In this document: piece after piece, positions 60,643 through 64,000 of the stretch
How positions within the stretch are numbered: position 1 is the first letter of the stretch
Layout: every line of letters starts with the position of its first letter
Origin: Lactuca virosa
Taxonomy: Eukaryota > Streptophyta > Magnoliopsida > Asterales > Asteraceae
NCBI GenBank assembly: GCA_928212115.1
Contig: CAKMRJ010003334.1
Coordinates: forward strand, 17,717,718-17,781,717
Direction: 5' to 3'
Length of the DNA: 64,000 nt
The notes under the pieces: generated by a model
Databases searched by the model: none
The model's input: only the letters and a program-made list of their open reading frames with translations
Told to the model about the DNA's origin: nothing
Translations under genes and position numbers: made by a program

Positions 60643-60656
60643 GGAGAATCCTTAGC

Positions 60657-61892
60657 TCTTTGACTCTTGGCCAGTATACAAAGCGTTAAATTCAAGAATT
60701 GCGAAGAGAATCCCAACAATTGCATTACGCGACGCGTCCAAATCTTATACGCGACACGTAAATGCACCTGTTCAGAGAAATTATGCGGAAAAAGATTTAG
60801 ATGCCACACTTGCCTAAATCTCCAGCTGGTTCAAAAAGAAAAGATTTACATGCAATTCAACATTACAAACAGAAAAGTGCACTCAACACTTGTCCTACGC
60901 AAATCAGGATTTCGACCTCGCCACTGCAATACCCCAGGGGAGTCTGTTCCTTTTTCTCCCTTTTTACTTTTATGTGCTTTAATTTTACATACAATGGGGA
61001 CATTGTATGATTTAAGTGTGGGGTAGGGGGTCGAATAAGGAAACCAAGCATTTTTGATAAAAATTAAAAAGTTTTATTGTGTTGAAACTTAAGTTGCAAA
61101 CGTTGTGTAGGATGATCCAATGCGAACTCAAATGTTTAATTGAACCAATAGTATGTTATAGTACATTTGTGGCTTCCCTATCCTAGTGAAATCATGGAAC
61201 AAAACACAACCTTTTTAGTTTAGTTGAGGGCCATAATATGTTTAGCATCGTGTACCATAATATATCCAGGAGAGCTTATGTAGTCATTGCACTCTAGACT
61301 AATATCTCTAACCAATAAGAGTTGAAGTTAAGTTCCCTTGCTTAAGCATATGTTTTTATTTTTAGGATTTTTAGATTGAAAAAAAAATAAAATAAAAAAA
61401 TAAAAAAAAATTAAAAAAATAAAAAAGAAAAGTTACAAAGTTTGAGAATAAGAGTCTACAAAGCTATGAAGATCAAGAAATATCATGAAGAAAAGTTCAA
61501 AAAAAAAATCAATGAAGACTCAAGATAAAGGCAATTTGCCAAGTTATTATTTATTGTAATTTTTATTTCTAGGTTATTTTTCCATATGTATGCTTGGGGA
61601 CTTAGTCAAAAATTACCTTGAGGTTAAGAAAGATTTCTGAGGATATATTCGGAGGGATGCATAAAATGAATGTTGTTCAAAAGAAGTGGGCAGTGTTTAT
61701 GAAGATTGTGAGTATTTAGGATTGGGGAAGTTTTAGAATCATTAGACACAAATGTATGCATTGAGGTTTCGATGTAATGGTTGGGTTCAAGTTGGATTGT
61801 TTTAAACAATGTTGGTGATGAAGGTTTTGATATGATGACATGCTAAAGTTAGTTTTGCTTGAGGACAAGCAAAGTTCAAGTGTGGGGTATTT
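60657..61892 (+). other. Gypsy 3' non-coding interior
   Basis: Contains AATGGGGACATTGTATGATT then TAAGTGTGGGG (60993-61023), an A-rich tract (61375-61440), and TTGAGGACAAGCAAAGTTC then AAGTGTGGGG, the polypurine-type run before the 3' LTR. No ORF. Confidence 0.7.
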
Positions 61893-62491
61893 TGATATCG
61901 CAATAATTATACATATATTTCGAGCGATATTTATGTATTTTTAGCTATATTTTGGTATGATTTAAGATAAAAGGTACTTATAAAGTTTGAAATTCCATTT
62001 TACAGCTAAAAATCATTTCTGAAGAAAAAGGAGAAGAAAAATGTGCAAAAATCCGCAAAAGAAGAAGTGAAGAGAATTACACGAAGAAAAACGAGATCAA
62101 AAAGTCAAAGAATTCAAAAAATAGCCGCGTTGGAAAGACGAGAAAACAAAATAAAAATATAAAAAAAAAAGAATTAAATTAATTAATGAGGTTTAATTAA
62201 AAAAATTATTGGGAATTAATTATTTAATTTCTAAATAATTTATATTAATTAAATTAATTTAATTTAATTTAAATTGGAAAAAGGAAAAAAAATATAGAAA
62301 AGAAACAAAAACCCGGAGCCCAAACCCGGAGCCCAAAAAAGAAAGCCTGATCCGTTCAAATCGCGACCCAGATCCGAGACCCGAGTCGAGATCCAGCTCC
62401 GCCCCGCGTCCATTTTCCCTCACAGAAAGATCCGATCTTACCGACCCGACGCAGAGATCCGAACCGGTTTAGATCCGCGCTTTTTTTAGCC

Positions 62492-62515
62492 GGTGACGTC
62501 ATCCGTGACGTCACC
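62492..62515. promoter_or_regulatory. Palindrome with paired TGACGTCA sites
   Basis: GGTGACGTCA, spacer TCCG, TGACGTCACC: a perfect 10-bp inverted repeat. Each half contains TGACGTCA, the core bound by plant bZIP (TGA/CRE-type) factors. It lies about 370 bp upstream of the TATA box. Confidence 0.75.
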
Positions 62516-62879
62516 TGATCCGATCCACGCCCAGATCCGTGCCCGATCCGACCCGAACTCCGATCCGTTTCGTCTCACAATCAAGGTCCCCGCGCCTTGA
62601 CCCGGTTTCGACCCAAAATCCGATTCGCACTGTTCATCCTTCTAAACGACGTCGTTTTGGGCTTCCAGATTTGCCAATTCCGATTCCATTCCGTTTTTAA
62701 CCAGTTTTTCCCCACTTTTTCTTATTTTAAACCCATTCCTTTCCAACCAATACTCAATAATTCACCACCTTTAAACTTTCCAACCTTTTATTCCCATCTT
62801 TTTATTTCTTTTGAATTCTTTTTCATTAGATCCAATCTCAATTTATTTCTTTTTGGTATTTAATTTTCCAAATTTTTAC

Positions 62880-62887
62880 TATAAATA
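62880..62887 (+). promoter_or_regulatory. TATA box of gypsy LTR
   Basis: TATAAATA in context ACTATAAATACC, downstream of the GC-rich block in the LTR. Expected start of transcription about 30 bp further on. Confidence 0.6.
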
Positions 62888-64000
62888 CCACCATTTTTCA
62901 CCACAAAAGGGGAGAAAAAGAAAAGAAAAGAGAAGACATTGCAATTATGCATTTTGATACACAAATTTCTTCCAACCTTTGAACCATGAACCAATTTCTA
63001 CAATTGGGATTCAAGAGTCAAAGAGCTAAGGAATTGAAGATTGCAGTGGCATTAGGGACTAAATCGTTTGTTTTATCGAAATGTTTAACATTCTCAATAT
63101 GTTTTCTATATATGTTGTAACTTTAATTATGGGCTAAAATTCCCTTTGCTTTCACTTGGATAATGAAACCTTGAAAATATGATTTGATTTATATTATTCG
63201 GATATTAATTGTTATTTATTTTATCATGCATATTTGATCATTTATTTTATACGTTGAATTTTTGTAATTAATTTCCTATAACTAAGTTAATATTTTTAAA
63301 GGATCAATTTAAATATATTATCTTGAATCATAAATTTTTTCATGACCATTGATATTTATGACTAGTGATGGACAAAATCCTAGGATTAGGTAAAATAAAA
63401 TACTAAAAATTTAACATGTATATTTTGTATCGTATGACCAACTTACGATTCTTATTAGTTTTACGACCACTAAAATTAATAGTTTGATCAAATGTTTGCA
63501 TGATACGAATTAATTATGGTTAATAAAATTGTTAATTGCATGACCATTGTTTTTTTAATTTATTATTATCAAAACGGTAAAAATTAGATCATGATTTTAA
63601 CCAATTTTAGAAATCGGTAAATAACTAATAATATCCATTGCACTTAATATAAATCATTCATTACTAAAAGGTGGAATTAAATCTAAGTGAAAGCATCCTA
63701 TCATTCTTGATTCTTAAAAAACCAATTCTTGTTCTATATTTGTTTTTTACACTTTAATCGTTAAAATTCTCATTATTTGTCTCGTTACTAAAAATTCCCC
63801 CAAGTTTCTTATCTTTTAAGTTAATAGCGACAAATAGTCTAAACGTAAATCATACTCGTTTCCCCAAGTGTTCGACATCCGTTCTTACCATTGCTATATT
63901 ACATTACAATTAGGTACACTTGCCTAAGTCGTGTAGTAAATTCTAGCATCGGTAATTTCGACCTTATAAATTTAAGACTAGAGTGAATTTTACACATCAA

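Larger units (their letters stand above)
57227..60656 (-). mobile_element. Tork-type Ty1/copia, rearranged (pol-LTR-PBS order)
   Basis: Minus strand: pol from about 60650 to 57703, polypurine tract AAGTGGGAGAT, one 352-bp LTR (57241-57592) and then a PBS TGGTATCAGAGC (57227-57238). Gag, protease and the usual upstream LTR are missing. A PBS after the downstream LTR means this LTR also acted as a 5' LTR, as in a tandem pair or an opened one-LTR circle. Confidence 0.8.
56153..63999 (+). mobile_element. Large-LTR Ty3/gypsy remnant (Athila/Tat-like), rearranged
   Basis: Both copies start TGATATCGCAATAATTATAC (56153 and 61893). The left copy is only about 385 bp, the right one about 2.1 kb and ends TTACACATCA at 63999. 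Between them are non-coding stretches typical of the 3' part of Athila/Tat elements (GCGCTTGCGGGAGGCAACCC at 57016; GATTTAAGTGTGGGG at 61009; GACAAGCAAAGTTCAAGTGTG before the 3' LTR). No gag or pol of this element is left. A Tork-type copia lies inside in reverse orientation. Confidence 0.75.
61893..63999 (+). repeat. 3' LTR of gypsy element, about 2.1 kb
   Basis: TGAT..ATCA ends. Layout: AT-rich start, a GC-rich block 62310-62640 full of GATCCG/CGACCC motifs, a palindrome with two TGACGTCA sites, a TATA box at 62880, then AT-rich U5. The right edge coincides with the window end, so it is provisional. Confidence 0.65.

Noticed and set aside
62597..62863. 88-codon ORF in the gypsy LTR.
   Set aside because: It overlaps the promoter region of an LTR and is Phe/Pro-rich from T/C-rich DNA; no sign of a protein.
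63998..64000. Matching the gypsy target duplication CAAAG (56148-56152) to the right flank.
   Set aside because: Only one to three bases remain after the LTR end, so the duplication cannot be tested in this window.

Overview
This is a plant nuclear window, from a core eudicot and possibly an Asteraceae species. Evidence is spliced plant gene pieces (MLO, TOC34, PP2C), plant LTR-retrotransposon clades (SIRE/Maximus and Tork Ty1/copia, a short-LTR chromovirus, a large-LTR Ty3/gypsy), CACTA transposons, tRNA-derived SINEs and many (TA)n arrays. The family assignment is inference. I see no intact host protein gene; almost everything is transposon sequence, gene fragments or pseudogenes.

Layout. 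(1) 1-25740: a nested stack. The outer layer carries exon fragments of three unrelated genes on the minus strand, in the order PP2C-like, TOC34-like, MLO-like, and ends at 25740 with a CACTA-type terminus (TAGTAGTG); its other end must lie left of the window. A chromovirus (2377-23004, 300-bp LTRs, TSD TTTTG) sits inside a TOC34 exon. A CACTA element with a dead Ulp1-type protease gene (6151-21705, TSD AAC) sits between the gag part and the zinc knuckle of the chromovirus. A 12.9-kb SIRE-type copia element (8677-21560, TSD GTATT, LTRs differing at one of 341 positions) sits in that CACTA. LTR divergence agrees with the order: about 3% in the outer retroelement, about 0.3% in the inner one.

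(2) 25741-33120: short elements bounded on both sides by (TA)n, with related inverted ends, a copia relic, a Helitron-like 3' end and a PPR gene scrap. (3) 33121-42090: no clear protein gene, but a set of diverged repeated modules with exon-like borders on the minus strand, starting from a TATA-bearing 5' region near 42080. (4) 43437-43970 repeats 28503-29134. (5) 44435-49152: a many-exon Ulp1-protease gene (minus) with tandemly repeated small exons, broken by stops and by a 154-bp SINE with a 14-bp TSD. (6) 49429-50347: another (TA)n-bounded element, a Helitron-like end and a second SINE.

(7) 51580-63999: a second nest. A copia element (plus) is cut inside its reverse transcriptase by a Ty3/gypsy element whose 3' LTR is about 2.1 kb and carries two TGACGTCA sites in a perfect palindrome. 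That gypsy element holds a rearranged Tork-type copia (minus) in the unusual order pol-LTR-PBS.

Working together: the only long intact reading frame is the SIRE pol. All gag genes, and the SIRE third ORF, carry stops or frameshifts, so any mobility would need proteins from elsewhere.
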